This document shows positions 14,028-25,800 of a stretch of 64,000 nt of DNA, in pieces. A program made the position numbers and the translations under genes. The notes under the pieces are model-generated. The model was not told the origin of the DNA, ran no database searches, and saw nothing but the letters and a program-made list of their open reading frames with translations. Source of the stretch: Cyclaneusma minus (lineage: Eukaryota > Ascomycota > Leotiomycetes > Marthamycetales > Marthamycetaceae); NCBI GenBank assembly GCA_037179335.1, contig JAKZHN010000001.1:248001-312000 (forward strand), in the 5' to 3' direction. The number at the start of each line of letters is the position of its first letter. Positions within the stretch are counted from its first letter, which is position 1.

Positions 14028-16450
14028 TAATAAAAGTCCAAAATTTCGAATAGTAAAAATAATTAATATTAAAGACAAAAGCGTAAAAAAAAGAATTTTT
14101 AATTAAAATCCTTATATTATATTATATAAGAATTATTTTAACCATAATAGCAAAAATGATTTTTAATATTTAATATTGCTTTGGCAAGGAAATTAAAAAT
14201 ATTATAATTATAATATTAATTTAAAAATTTAAAAATTTTAATTATTATTTTATTAAATTTCTAATACTATATAAAATATAATATATATATTTCTTTTCAT
14301 TTTAAAAACTAAAAAAGCAAATAAAAAAAATATTAAAATATTATTATTTAAATAATAAAAACCGGCAAAGCTAGAAAATTATAATTTAAAAATTTATTTT
14401 CAAGCTTTTGCAAATAAATTAAAAATAAATAAAATAATGGCGAAATTAAAAAAAACCATTTTAATATATATATATATATATTATATAAAGCTAAAAAGCT
14501 ATTAATAAAGAAAAGCTATTAAAATTATGCAAAAGGCATTTTTTATATTTTGTTTAATTAATATATAATTATATTCTATTTTAATTATTATTTTTAAAAG
14601 ATTTTAAAAAATAATATAAAAAATATATATTAATTTTTTTATAATATAATAATTAATTAAAAAGTTTTTAAAAAAATGGTTTTCAGCCATTTGTGTTTTA
14701 AAATCCTTTGGATATTAAGCCTAATAAAAAAACTATAAAAGAAAATTAATCCAATAATATTTTTTTTAATTTGGCTAAAAGTTAAATTAATTTGGATTTT
14801 TTTATTAAAAATCTCGGAAACCAATATAGCTAAATAAAGGTTTTTTTTATAAAACTATGCTATTTTGGACTATTATATTTAAAAAAACTTTATATTTTAA
14901 AACGCTTTAAAAAAAATCCCGGGATATAAGCATAGTAAATAATACCCTGCTAGGGGATAAAATAGGAAAAAAACAATTTAAGTAGCTGAATTAAAGCAAA
15001 TATTTTAAATTTCAAATTTGTATTGGGCTATAATAGTATAGGCACGCAAATATAGTTTTTTAAAAATAAAGAAAAAGCTGCTAATGGCGTAGATTTAAAT
15101 ATATTAGCTGGCGGTAATAGCTTATAATTGGCTAGCAATAATTATTTAATAATATCAATTGGCGGCAATATATAAATATTAGCTGGTAATAAAATTATAA
15201 AATTATTTGCTAGCAAAAGGAAAAAAAATGGCGGCGATTATTTAATAATATTAATTACGAATAATATTATAGAATTATTTGTTAATAAAACAAAAAGCAT
15301 GGAAAAGCTTTATACCAATAATATATTAGCAAATATTATTGGCAACGCTAATATATTAATAGTTTTATGCTTTAGGCTTTTATTTTTTTTAAATTTATAT
15401 TTAATTGCTAGATATTTTTTATTATGAATAAAGCATTTATATTTGCATTTATAGCAATTATAATTATAATCGCTATTATTATATTTATAATAAATAAATA
15501 ATTTAATATTATATTTTTCATTGTTAAATTTAAAGCTATTTTTTTTTTATTTTAATATGCTTAATATAGCTATAAATTTTTTAAATAAATTTCTAAATTA
15601 ATTTCCAATTTTTAAATTTATTTAATCCGGCAATTAGGGCTTATTTATAGATTTTAATAGCGGATTTTATCTTTTTTAAATAAAATGCTGGTAAATATTA
15701 AAAATTTAAATATAAAAATTAATTAAATGAAATTATAATTTTGCAGCAATTTAAATATGCTATTTATAATAAATTTAGGCCTATATAAAAAAAGCGGATT
15801 AAATTTTTGGTATTTTATTAAAAAAAATCCAATTATTTAATATTAATATTAAAACGATTATATTATTTTCCATAGTAAATATAATTTTAAAATAAGGCAT
15901 TAAGCCGGCGAAAAAGCAAATATTTAAATGATATAGAAAATAAATATTAAATTTTTATTAAAAAATTTGCCAAATAGTTTTAGTTTTAATGCTAGAAAAT
16001 TTGCAATAAAAAATATAAAATTCGAAAAAATATTGGTTATTATTATTTTAATTGTAGCTTTAAATTTTATTATCTAGAGCTATTTAGCGCATTATTTTAA
16101 GCTTTACCCGCTCGTATTTAATAGCTAGCTAAAAAAAAAATACTTTCGCTTAATTTAAGTTTTTTCTTTAGTTTTTTTATATTTTATTATAGGCTTTAAA
16201 GCGCCTTTAATTAAAAATTCTAGCCTATTAAAAACTTCAAGCGAAAAAGGCATTATTTTGAAAATATTTTGCATTAATAGCTACGTAGCTATTGGGCGTT
16301 TTTTTTTAAAAAAAAAGCAATTGCCCCGCGATATAAATGCTTAAAAAATAATTTAAATTGAAAAGATTAAAATTCAAAGCCGTTTTATTGGTAAATTAAA
16401 TTATATAGGCAATTGGCGATTTTCGGAAAATAATTAATAATATTGGATAA

Positions 16451-16658
16451 AATTAAAAGCTATAGCTAATTGCAATTTTCTGCCTTAAAGCTCTAAAGCT
16501 TTTAAAGCTGGCATTGCAAAAATTTCTTGTAATTTGGTAAAATTGCGGCCCCACATCGCTAGCTACGCTGGCTAAATGGATTTCTGGCCGACGGCCAGCC
16601 TTACCAAACCACGTGACGCGGGTCAGCTGCCCTACCTACCATATACCAATATTATACA
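16451..16658 (+). repeat. Direct repeat copy B (less mutated)
   Basis: Partner of 4371-4576, ending 23 bases before the stop codon of the rhodopsin-domain gene. It keeps GC-rich sequence where the other copy is AT, consistent with RIP fading toward the gene boundary. Confidence 0.6.
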
Positions 16659-16680
16659 ACTCCCACCGGCCTTTCGCTAG

Positions 16681-18094
16681 CTAGTGCTCTGAAGCCCGTC
16701 TGTTATGCCAAGCGGTCTCAATAGTCGTTGTCGCCTTGATTATCCTACTTTGACTCTGATGACTGCTCCGCATGGATCTCCCATCACCAGCTGAAGATTT
16801 CCTCGGAGCAAAGTCGATATGACATACACTCTGGAATGGCTGGCCAGTAAAGTTGGGTACGGTGGAGCGCTCTGGACTGAATGGACTGAACACCTCCGTA
16901 TTGGTGTAATCCTGAAGCTCAGTTTTCACACTGAGGTTCATATCGCGCAAGACATAATTATGCTCAGGTCGCCTCGCCTTTATGTAGCCACTACTGCCTT
17001 TTGTTGAAGAGCTTCCGCGTCGAGTGATGTCGTCGTTGACTAACATACCTGATGGGAAAGAATCAAGTAGTGGGCGAAGGTACGGGACGCAGGATGTGAC
17101 GATACTGATGGTTTGGATGATTTGTGCACATAGAATCCATGGCCAGACGTCCTGAGTGATGTTTGTGGATTTTAGCTCACTGGTATATGCTAGCTGGCAT
17201 GCGGTAGCCACAATATCGCTGTATTTGTTTAGCAACTTTCACATGGCATTAGCCAGAGAAACACTTACAAGCCCCGAGCACAGAAGCAGCCAAGCACAGT
17301 GATTTTCTTCTTCAGGCTGATCCGGAGCTTGTGAAGAATAATGAGTGGCAGAGCGATTAGGCAAGTGTCGGTGAGGATGTTCACCACGCCCATGGCCCGC
17401 CAGAATGCTGGCTATCGTTTGTTAGCGTTTGAGAAGTATTCAGAATAGTGCATCTTACTCTATTATAGCAGCTCTCTTGATCAATCTGCCACACAGCCGG
17501 TAACCCGCATTGGAATGATGCTACCATCAATGAGATGAAGCCCCAGCTAACGATCGAAATTCCCAGCGCAAGACCTAGTCTTTGATGCAGTTGATCTCGT
17601 GAAATCAATCGGAATAGCAAAATGATTGAAAGCTTGGCGAAGCAGAGAGTCCCAATATACAGAAGTCCCATAGCATATACAGCCTAAATTTAATCAGCAG
17701 GTGAGTTTAGGGCGTATCCAGGTCCAGCTTACTTTGTGAAAAGTTACAGACTCGCGAAGAGGTAACGTGGCTTGAGCAATGCCCATTCCATTTGCTGCCA
17801 TGATAGAGACGGCGACGCCAGCCCCTATGTTGAGAGCCTGAAATGTCAGCATGATTGTTGTTTGCTTTATGTAAAGGTTCTTACCAGAGATGTTATACAT
17901 GAGAAATCATCCCAATTCAGCCGTTTGGTCATCGCCCATTTGGTGGACAGACGGGCAAGGACAGCAAACACCGAGACAACCAATAAAAACCAAGTGATGA
18001 TTTCAACGGTGCTTGCGACACTGGGCTCGGAAACTGAGCGTGTCTCCATTGTCGCATACTCCTCGCCAATTTTTTCAGAGAGTGATGAATTCAA
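16681..18094 (-). CDS. Seven-helix fungal rhodopsin-domain protein
   Basis: Exons 18094-17885, 17837-17733, 17683-17459, 17411-17269 and 17218-16681 give 406 aa in one frame. All introns are 47-50 nt with GTAAG donors and AG acceptors. The layout matches the large fungal integral-membrane family annotated as 'Rhodopsin domain' (SAT4-like). TM1 lies near residues 30-50, followed by a WDDF motif at about 61-64. Later come ALNIGAG, an FAKLSIILLFRLI helix, FQCGLPAVW with a paired Cys, a NILTDTCLIALPLIIL helix and a final helix with SIVTSCVPYLRP. A 150-residue Ser/Arg-rich cytosolic tail follows. The retinal-binding lysine of true opsins is not expected in this family, and the function is unknown. 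Members often lie in secondary-metabolite clusters, but its link to the peptide gene next door is inference. Confidence 0.82.
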
Positions 18095-18925
18095 GACGGA
18101 TTCGAAGCAACAAGGGGAAGGCCGGGAATAAACCAGATGTAAAAAGTAGAAATTTTGAAGCCGAGGGGAGCCCCACGTCTTGATGTCTCAGCCAATGTCA
18201 GTCATCTTCCGTAACCACCTTCATGAAGGCCGGAGCCTTGCACAAGTAACATCTGTGGCATTGAAGGCTGCATAATCATATCTCGAGTCAACAGCAGTGG
18301 TGGAAACTTATCAGATCACAGGAGGGTTACACTGTTATATCATTGGTTACCTCGGAGCCCGTCGTATGCCGAGCTGAAAAGCTGAGGTACGCGGGGGCGA
18401 AGGGCGGTATGTCTTGCACAAATGACGAGGCTTATGGTGACACGCAGCGACTATGAGAGAGAGGTGCTCTGAATTCATATATGAATCGAATCCTCCATTA
18501 CCTACGCAACTGAGATTAAGATGTGATGGTACAAAATTCATCGCTCAACCACACCAAGATAATCATACAAGCAACTATCGTACACGCAAACTGTGCCTCG
18601 CGGCGACCATTATAAGCCCTACTCCTTCTCCCCAACGCCAAGTCTGACTATCAGCTCCAAACCCAGATTTTGCCCTTCATCCCGTCTTTTGGTGTCTGCG
18701 CCGCAACGCCTGAAAATGCTGACGATAACTCCTGAAGATGCTGAAATAACTCCGGAAAATGCTGAGGAAAGCTCCTGAAAATGCTGATGTACCAAGTCCA
18801 GCTCGGATTCGATGTCTATCCCAAGGTCAGTCAGCAGAGTTCTTCGACGTCTCTCAAGTTCAGAGGAAGTGTAGCAGATACATACCTTGCCGCTAAGTAA
18901 ACTCCGAAACTCCAAAATTCGACAC
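18095..18925. other. Intergenic with small minisatellite
   Basis: Separates the rhodopsin-domain gene from the peptide precursor. About 3.5 copies of a 21-22-base unit built on TGAAAATGCTGA...CTCC lie at 18711-18788. The open frames across it are repeat artefacts with no signal peptide or family match. Confidence 0.45.
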
Positions 18926-19620
18926 TTATTTCGTTCTCCCGAATGTTGCCACGTCTTCCTTAATGTCGGCGTCGACATCGCTTCTCTTCCCAAATGTTGG
19001 GACTGGAATGTCTTCCTTCACTGCTTCTCTCTTGCCGAATGTAGGAACTGGAATGTCTTCCTCCACTGGCTCTCTTTTGCCGAATGTGGGGACCACAATG
19101 TCTTCCTCTACTGCCCCTCTTCTCCCAAATGTAGGAACGGGGATATCTTTCTCCACTCTCTTCCCGAAAGTCGGCACTGCGATGTCTTCCTCAACTCTCT
19201 TCCCAAAAGTCGGCACGGGGATGTCTTCTTCCACTCTCTTCCCGAACGTTGGGACCGGAATGTCTTCCTTCATTGCTCTTCTCCTCCCAAATGTCGGGAC
19301 CGGACTTGACAGCTTAACATCTGTGTTCGTTGCGTTTCTCCTCCCGAATGTAGTAACCGGACCTGCCGGTATAGAAGTATCTGTCTTCGCTTCGCTTCGC
19401 TTTCCGAATGTAGGAACGGGACCTGGCAGCTTGTAACCGGCTGCCGTTGCATTTCGGAGAGATGGTGACAAGTCATCTGAAATCTTTAGTTAGCACAGAA
19501 CTAGTCTGAGAGAACGACTTCTGAGGAGGTATACTCACTGTTTTGTGGTAGAGGAAGGCCAAGACCGATTGCAGCAAAGCCAAGGAGGACGGCGATAGTC
19601 TGGAGTGTGGAGAACTGCAT
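18926..19620 (-). CDS. Secreted Kex2-processed repeat peptide precursor (candidate RiPP)
   Basis: Exons 19620-19539 and 19476-18926 with a 62-nt intron give 210 aa. The start ATG opens a clear signal peptide (residues 1 to about 21, hydrophobic core AVLLGFAAIGLG). After a short leader the protein has eleven TFG-containing units (F at 51, 71, 90, 105, 118, 131, 144, 159, 174, 189, 206). Ten end in a dibasic KR or RR site; the last (ATFGRTK) is degenerate. The commonest unit is an acidic spacer (VEED, KEED or similar) followed by IPVPTFG and KR, with a period of 13-15 residues. This is the architecture of fungal dikaritin precursors (UstA, PhomA, epichloecyclin GigA, victorin VicA) and of Kex2-processed KEP proteins. 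A divergent UstYa-family gene lies 1 kb away. I do not recognise the core. Alternatives are an unmodified secreted peptide or an alpha-pheromone-like precursor, though no Trp/Cys pheromone core is present. Confidence 0.85.
18950..19335 (-). repeat. In-frame tandem repeats of the peptide core
   Basis: DNA repeats of about 39-45 bases encode the successive units of the precursor. The CCAACATTYGG-like core stays near constant while the spacer varies, which suggests purifying selection on PVPTFG plus ongoing repeat duplication. Confidence 0.75.
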
Positions 19621-20651
19621 CTTTGAGTGATGGGTGACGATGAAGGCTTTTTAGTGGGAAATTTTCAGGAAATAGGTTTGTGTATGAATGACTGAAGTAT
19701 GAGATGCTAGACTGAGATATGAATTTGAATGATTGTGATAAGGAGATGGTAGACTGTGGATGTTGTTTGTGGAATGGCTTTCCAAACTCCGTGGGTCTTC
19801 CTACAGTTGATATAGATGAGATATAGATGAGAGGAATGACAGCCAAACCACCAAATCTGAGGCAACGATGTTCGTAAATAGTTATTTTTGTTGAAACGCC
19901 GTTTCGAGTGTGGCGTGGCAGGATCTAGCGTCAGGAGACGGAGTTCCAGACCTCACGATCTTTCACCACTTTTACTTCGCCGTTGACTCAAAAAGATTCA
20001 ACCGTGACTCTACGAATAAGAATCCTTCGAGGACTCAGGCAAGGCACACACTGGACGAACTCTTCGCTTCGTACAATTTCCAGCCAACCAGATTTCAGGC
20101 TCCTCCTCCCAGGCCGTAACATCTGATCTCAGCCTGCCAAGCTCGGTGTATTATGAAGCAAAAAAGCCTTATTCAATTCTGGAATCCAGCTACTCGGGTC
20201 AGACATTTCTGCCTGGGTGGTATAACACGGAGGACCCGGGACCGACCGGAGAGTGAGGCTAAGGCTTCGACACGAGGCAGCTGAAGGGCCTGAGGCTGGC
20301 GATACAGCCCTACAGCCCTATTTGCGGCTCTTGTAAGAATCTTAAAATAAGAATAGTCGAGTCATACTAGCGACCCGAGCAAAAATAACCCTTAAGGTGG
20401 AGGCGATGCTTCGCGAACTGAAACAACGTGCTGCGCAAACTGAAGGACCGCGCGTGGGGGCTGCGCGCAAGTCTTTTTCCGTCGAGACTAAAAGAAAGAT
20501 GATTCTCCGTCCCTATCTGACTTGGAACTCGAGAGAAATCCCTGCATCAAATGTCTGGAGAAACCTGATATTCAGAATCACTAACCGTTACCGGACTTAC
20601 GACGGAGACGTGACTCTCACTCTTCAACTGGACCTCAACATACACTTTACC
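19621..20651. promoter_or_regulatory. Divergent promoter of peptide and UstYa genes
   Basis: A 1.03-kb head-to-head spacer between the precursor (-) and the UstYa-family gene (+). Shared-spacer arrangement is common for co-regulated fungal metabolite genes. I could not identify a specific binding site. An upstream in-frame ATG at 20406 exists, but the 20652 start gives the normal UstYa N-terminus. Confidence 0.4.
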
Positions 20652-21606
20652 ATGGCAGGAGAGCGCGGCCAGTCCGACCAGAGAGAGCTCCTCTTACCCT
20701 CTGTTGACAAAAGTTTGACCTTCCAAGAACATGAAGGCTTTTCTTCTGCATCGTTCCGTCAACATCGACGATGGGTGCCCCTCATCCCCAGTCTGATTGT
20801 CTCCATCATTCTGCTCGTCTCCTTGGCATGGAATGGGATCTTGTACCAGCAGAACAAGTCGCTTGCTGAGAGAATGTATATGGGATATTCAAAGAATAGT
20901 GAGTGGCACAATCTCCAAGACTTGATCTGCTCTGACACATAGCACAGCTGGCCTGCCCACCAACAGACCGACAATCTATGAATATCACAACGACTACTGG
21001 GATGGGAACCAGACATTAGCGAACGAGCTATGGGACGACATCAACCTAGACGCGTCCGTAGTGGCACTATCCCAAGACTACATCGTCTCGCACAATCTAG
21101 AACCATCGACTCCCTTCCCCTGGGACGGGACAAAGGACCTCTATTTCGTGAAAGTGATGCATCAACTTCATTGCCTAGTAAGTTCCTTTCAATTTGTGTC
21201 AATCGCCTCAAGAAGTCAAAAACTGACTGCCGAACCACAGAAATACATGCGAAAAGCCTACATGGACCTCGAAGCCGGTGTCAAAGCCGTCATCACCTCA
21301 GAACATGTTCAACACTGCTTCGACGCTCTCCGACAAGACATTGCATGCAAAGCAGATGACACGCTCATGCCGGCTTTGGGAGACATCGGCGATCAACAGA
21401 CTTTGCAATGCCGAGATCTTAACAAGGTTGTGGAGTGGGCGAAAGCGCCAGAACAGAATGCTTGTTTTCAAGATGGAAATGATTTCCGACCGAAGGTGAA
21501 CAAGTTGGAGTTCTATGCTTTTTGTCCTGCCGATTCACCCTATCGGTCGATTGCGGATGGATATTTTGAGGAGCATGGTCACAAGAATCCTTATGGTGAT
21601 GATTAG
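20652..21606 (+). CDS. UstYa-family (DUF3328) RiPP oxidase
   Basis: Exons 20652-20898, 20948-21177 and 21241-21606 encode 280 aa. Order: a 40-residue cytosolic tail, one membrane helix (about residues 47-66, WVPLIPSLIVSIILLVSLAW), then a lumenal catalytic domain. The family hallmarks are both present: the first HxxHC motif (MHQLHCL, ending exactly at intron 2) and the second (EHVQHCFDALRQDIACKADDT). An upstream GLPTNRPTIYEYHNDYWDG segment is also seen. Family members such as UstYa/Yb, PhomYa and AprY carry out oxidative cyclisation of Kex2-released core peptides in fungal RiPP pathways. The neighbouring precursor strongly suggests this role. No tyrosinase, methyltransferase or peptidase partner is visible nearby, so the product could rest on a single oxidase, as in asperipin-type loci. 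The gene appears intact. Confidence 0.9.
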
Positions 21607-21822
21607 GGGGGAGGATGGAGGCTTCTAGTTTCCATGGAAAGAGGCGGAAGGAGAGTTCTGGCGGATATTTTGACAATGCCATCATGATTATGGCATCGTC
21701 AGAGACGTCTTAATAGTAATCAAGGTATGTGTGGTCGTTCCCGGAGATATTGCAACTTGCTAGGCAACTTACTAACTCCGGGCAGGCTTTCAGTGGCAGG
21801 AAGAGATGGATGATGACGGGTC

Positions 21823-21827
21823 CACGT
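21823..21827. repeat. Target-site duplication, left copy (CACGT)
   Basis: The five bases just before the left LTR start TGTTGAAC are CACGT, and the same five bases follow the right LTR at 27746-27750. This lies 217 bases after the UstYa stop codon. Confidence 0.85.
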
Positions 21828-21967
21828 TGTTGAACTAGGTTATGTAGGTGATTCTTGATATATTAAGGTGATGGCTCAAGTGTGGTGTAGAATTCACATT
21901 TGAATTTTTCCATTGAGCTAGCTACGCTAGCTCTAGCTGGGTGCCTGATTGCTAAGGCATTTTAACA
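21828..21967. repeat. Left LTR (140 bp)
   Basis: Carries a strong hairpin around GCTAGC-TAC-GCTAGC at 21916-21932 and the conserved end GGTGCCTGATTGCTAAGGCATT. Confidence 0.85.
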
Positions 21968-22518
21968 TTTTCATTTAATTTGAGCATCGTAGAAAATAAA
22001 GCTATTTATATATTTTGGCGGACAAAGCTCCCATTGCCGCTCAGCCCTGGCCGGTTTCGTTAAAATTTTTAAACCATTTTGTAAATGGGTATAAGGAAAG
22101 GTTTCCGATGTTTTAGGCTTTTTTTTTTTTTTGCTTAATTTTTTTTTTGGCCAGATATTTTTTACCGGCGCTTTAAAAAAATGGTCCTTTTAATTCCAAT
22201 GCATTTTTAAATTGTATAAATCTTTTTTTTGGAGTTTTTATAAAACTATTAGCGAATTGCTTTTGCATTGGCGTATATTTAAAATCAATTGTTTTTTAAA
22301 GCTATTGCTTTTTGCAAAACAAATACTAGATTTGAATATGCTTAATTTATTTATAGAATTATGAATTTTTAGCCAATGCTATAGCGTTTTAATTATTTTT
22401 AAAAATAATAATAATTGTAAAATTATTAGTTAGTATAGTTTAAAATTTTCTAAATAGCTTTTTTAATTATATAGTTTTTTTAATTGCTTGAATTTGGCCT
22501 ATTAATTTAACTTTATTA

Positions 22519-22814
22519 GCAGCGCAGCCGTAGCGTGCGAAGCGAGTGGAACGAGCTAAATAGCGGAGGCGGAGCTGCTAGTTATAATCTCTCCGTCCGA
22601 GATTTGTTAGTAATTCCGGGGTTTTTCCGGTGAGGGGGATTAAACTGGAAGCCGTTTAATCTTCGGCTAAATTAAATCGACGAAAATGAAAGGAAATAAC
22701 GTGACCGCGCCAGCGCCAGCCTTGCGCCAGCCAGCTATGCAATATTGCAAATTTGAAGCTATTTCCAGCCTTGGCAGCCTTTAATTGCAGCTATACGGAT
22801 TCCGACTGCGCTGC
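22519..22814. mobile_element. MITE with GCAGCGCAG ends, TA target
   Basis: A 296-bp GC-rich island in AT-only surroundings. Its ends are inverted (GCAGCGCAGCCG left; reverse complement of right end GCAGCGCAGTCG) and each is flanked by TA. The second copy of the host element near 30.17 kb lacks it, so it is an insertion. The TA target suggests a Tc1/mariner-type non-autonomous element. Its good GC content means it arrived after RIP or is too short to be targeted. Confidence 0.68.
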
Positions 22815-25800
22815 TAATCTTTTAATGGAAGCTTGCGCCCGATTAATCCCATATTATAAGAATAATGCTATAATTGCTTAATATTTTAAAAATTAGCTAA
22901 TTTGCGCGCTGCCGACTATAAATAAATAATTGAATATAAAGCAATAAATAATGATATTTTCAATTTAAATAAAATTCATATAATTAATTAATGATTATAT
23001 AGGGCCTTAATAAATTAATTCCAAATTAATGGTTTTTTAAAAATAGCGAAATATTTGGATAATAGCTTTTTGATATTTTTTTCCAAGGTTTTTTATAAAT
23101 TTACTAAAATTAAAAATTAAAAAAACGATACTTGATTATATTCTAAATATGGTATATATTAAAAATTTAATAGCTTTTATATATTGTTTTTTAAATTTAA
23201 TATTATGACTTTTGCAAAAAAAAAAAAAAAAAAAAAAAACAAATTGATTTTTGTTAATATATTGAAAAAAAGCAATTTTAATAATTGAACTTTTTTAAAG
23301 ATTTTTTTATATAGGCCCGCTAATTTAAATAAAGCGTTTTATTGCAATGGCTTTTTTTATAATTATATTTAAATAATAATTATATTTATCAAATTTTAGT
23401 ATATTGAATTTTTTATTAAGGGCTTATTTAATATTAGTAATTCTATTTAAAAAAGGTTTTGCAATAAATAAATTATTAATATAAATAGCAATAAATAATT
23501 TCTTTTTGCGAATGTTTTTAATTTTAATAATAAAGCCTTAAATTCAATGGTTTTAAAAAAATCTATAAATTTTTTATATTATATATATAGGGATTGCTTT
23601 AAATTATATAAAACTTTTTAAAATTTAATTTTTTTATAGTTTAAATTATAAATATTAACGGAAAGCTTTATATATATATATATATATATATTTACGTTGC
23701 TATTTAAAAAAGCTGTTTTAATATTTATTTAATATAATATAAAATTAAAAACTACGATTAAAGCTATAATTGCTTTATAATTTATAGATTTAATTATTAA
23801 AGCAAATATCTTTTTTATAATTAAAGCTATATTATTATTTAAATTTATAAATTATTTATTTGGCCTTATATTAAATAATTTTATTATTTGGTCCTTTTTT
23901 TATTTTAAATATTTATTTGCTTTAAAGCTATATTTAAGAAATAATGCTTTATATTTTATTATTAGCTAATAATTTGTATTTTTTCTTATAATTGTTTTTT
24001 ATTTAAATTAATATAGATTTGCTATTGCTGCTTGGAAATTTAAAAATTTAGTTTTTTATTCAATAATATATATAATAGTATTAATATAGGCTATTAAAAT
24101 TATATAAATATTAGTGTTTTTAATAAATGGTATTATAATTTTGAAATTTTGAAAGCGTATTGGAAATTATTGATTTTTTGCAAGTTAGCGATATTTAAAT
24201 GCAGGATTATTAGCCGCTATAGTCTTTTTTTTAATTTAATTCCGAATTATTAAAGGATAATTTAAAGACTGGCGGAGGAAGGCTGGGCAGTTTTTGGAAT
24301 TGAAAAACCGATTTTTTATTGCTTAATTGCCTATTATATTTAAAGTTTTTTTTAATACAATATTGGGTGTGATAAAAATGCCTTTTTTTTATTCAAAATA
24401 ATATAATTTGAGCTTTTATTAAAGCCAAGCAAGCAAGTTTTTTTTAAAAGTATTAATTATTTTTCTATTAAAATTTTAATTAATTAATTTGCGGATGTTT
24501 TTTGGAAGAAAATAATAGCCTTTAAAGCTAAATTTGCAAAAATACGCGAGATTTAGCAATATATAATGCCAGGCTTTATCTGGATAGAATAGGGTTTTTT
24601 ATAGGATTAGATTGCAAAAATAAATTATTTTTACAAAAATTATTGCTTAGAATTTTAGCGATAGACTAAATTCCTGCAATATAAAGGTAAAGTATTTAAT
24701 AATTATATAGATTTTGCATTTTGCTATTTTATTTAATTAATACTGCTTAATTAGCGTGTAACTGTAATTAATGCCTTTGCTTTTAAAATAAAATTTAAAT
24801 ATTTTAAATATAAATTTCTTGGCTATATTTAGTTTTATATATTAATAGTGTATTTTTAGGCGCCTTTGAATTTTTAAAAAAGCTTTAAATATAGAAAATA
24901 ATGATTTGCAATTAATAATAAGCAAAATCTATATTATATTAATAAAGTTATTAACGATGGTAATTTAATAGCGTTTTTTATTAAGTCTAGAAAAGCGGAT
25001 TTTTCCAATTAAATTAATATAAAGCAATTTAAAAGATTTGGATTTTTATTTGAATTTTTATAATAGATATTCTTTAATTTTAAATATTGCGCAAATTTGG
25101 CAAAAAAAATAGAAAAAGAAATTATATTAATAAATAATTTTAAAAATTTGCGAATATTATTTTTGTTTATATGCTTTAATTATTTATATTAGCAATTATT
25201 CTTTTTAAATAAAATTATAGCTAAAAAGATATATATAATAGATTTAAATTTGGTCCAAATATTTATAATATAAAATTTATAAATTAAAATTAAAATAAGT
25301 AGTTTTTTTTGGCTTCTTTTAAAATTTAAAATAATAGTATAATTAAGCGTTTAAAGAATTGGGGTAGAAGTTAAATTAATAAAATTCTAAAAGCTATAAA
25401 AATATTGGAAGAAAGTATATTGATTTTTTTATTAATTATTAAATACGGCAATTAATAGGTTTTTTTAAATTTTAATATAATTTAGTAATTATTTAAAGTA
25501 TTAATTGGGCTTTTTATATATGGTTTAATTGATTTTTTAATAAATTTATATTTATAAATAATAATTGATAATATAATTTTGCTATTAAAAAGCCAAATAT
25601 TTTAAAAAGCTTTAAAAAATAAATTGTTAATATTGGCAAATATTTTCTCATTAATATTATTAATATTATTAATACGATTAATAGCAATAATATTAATTTA
25701 AAATATTAGAGCTTTAAAATCTATATAAATATAAAATTATTTATTAATTGCAAAAATGCTAAAAGCAAAATTAGCAAAATTAATATTAAAATTATTAAAC

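Larger units (their letters stand above)
4134..16658. repeat. AT-rich RIP-degraded repeat block
   Basis: About 12.5 kb composed almost entirely of A and T, with no frame of meaningful length. It carries at least three pairs of direct repeats: 4134-4330 with 4579-4780, 4371-4576 with 16451-16658, and the LTR pair 6459-6674 with 13812-14027. Copies differ mostly by C-to-T and G-to-A changes, as RIP produces. The edges next to genes keep more G and C. No transposon protein can be read through the mutation load. Confidence 0.85.

Noticed and set aside
6454..14032. Target duplication for the 7.57-kb element (CACAA versus TAATA)
   Set aside because: Only two of five bases agree; not claimed.
18711..18788. 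21-22-bp direct repeats considered as a CRISPR-like array
   Set aside because: Units are contiguous without spacers; a small minisatellite in a eukaryotic intergenic region.
18963..19436. 157-codon + strand frame across the peptide gene (repeats of LFPNVGTGMSSS)
   Set aside because: It is the antisense shadow of the precursor repeats; it has no signal peptide, and the minus strand has signal peptide, intron and dibasic sites.
20397..20651. N-terminal extension of the UstYa protein from the upstream ATG at 20406
   Set aside because: The extra 82 residues resemble no UstYa N-terminus; the ATG at 20652 gives the normal short cytosolic tail before the membrane helix.
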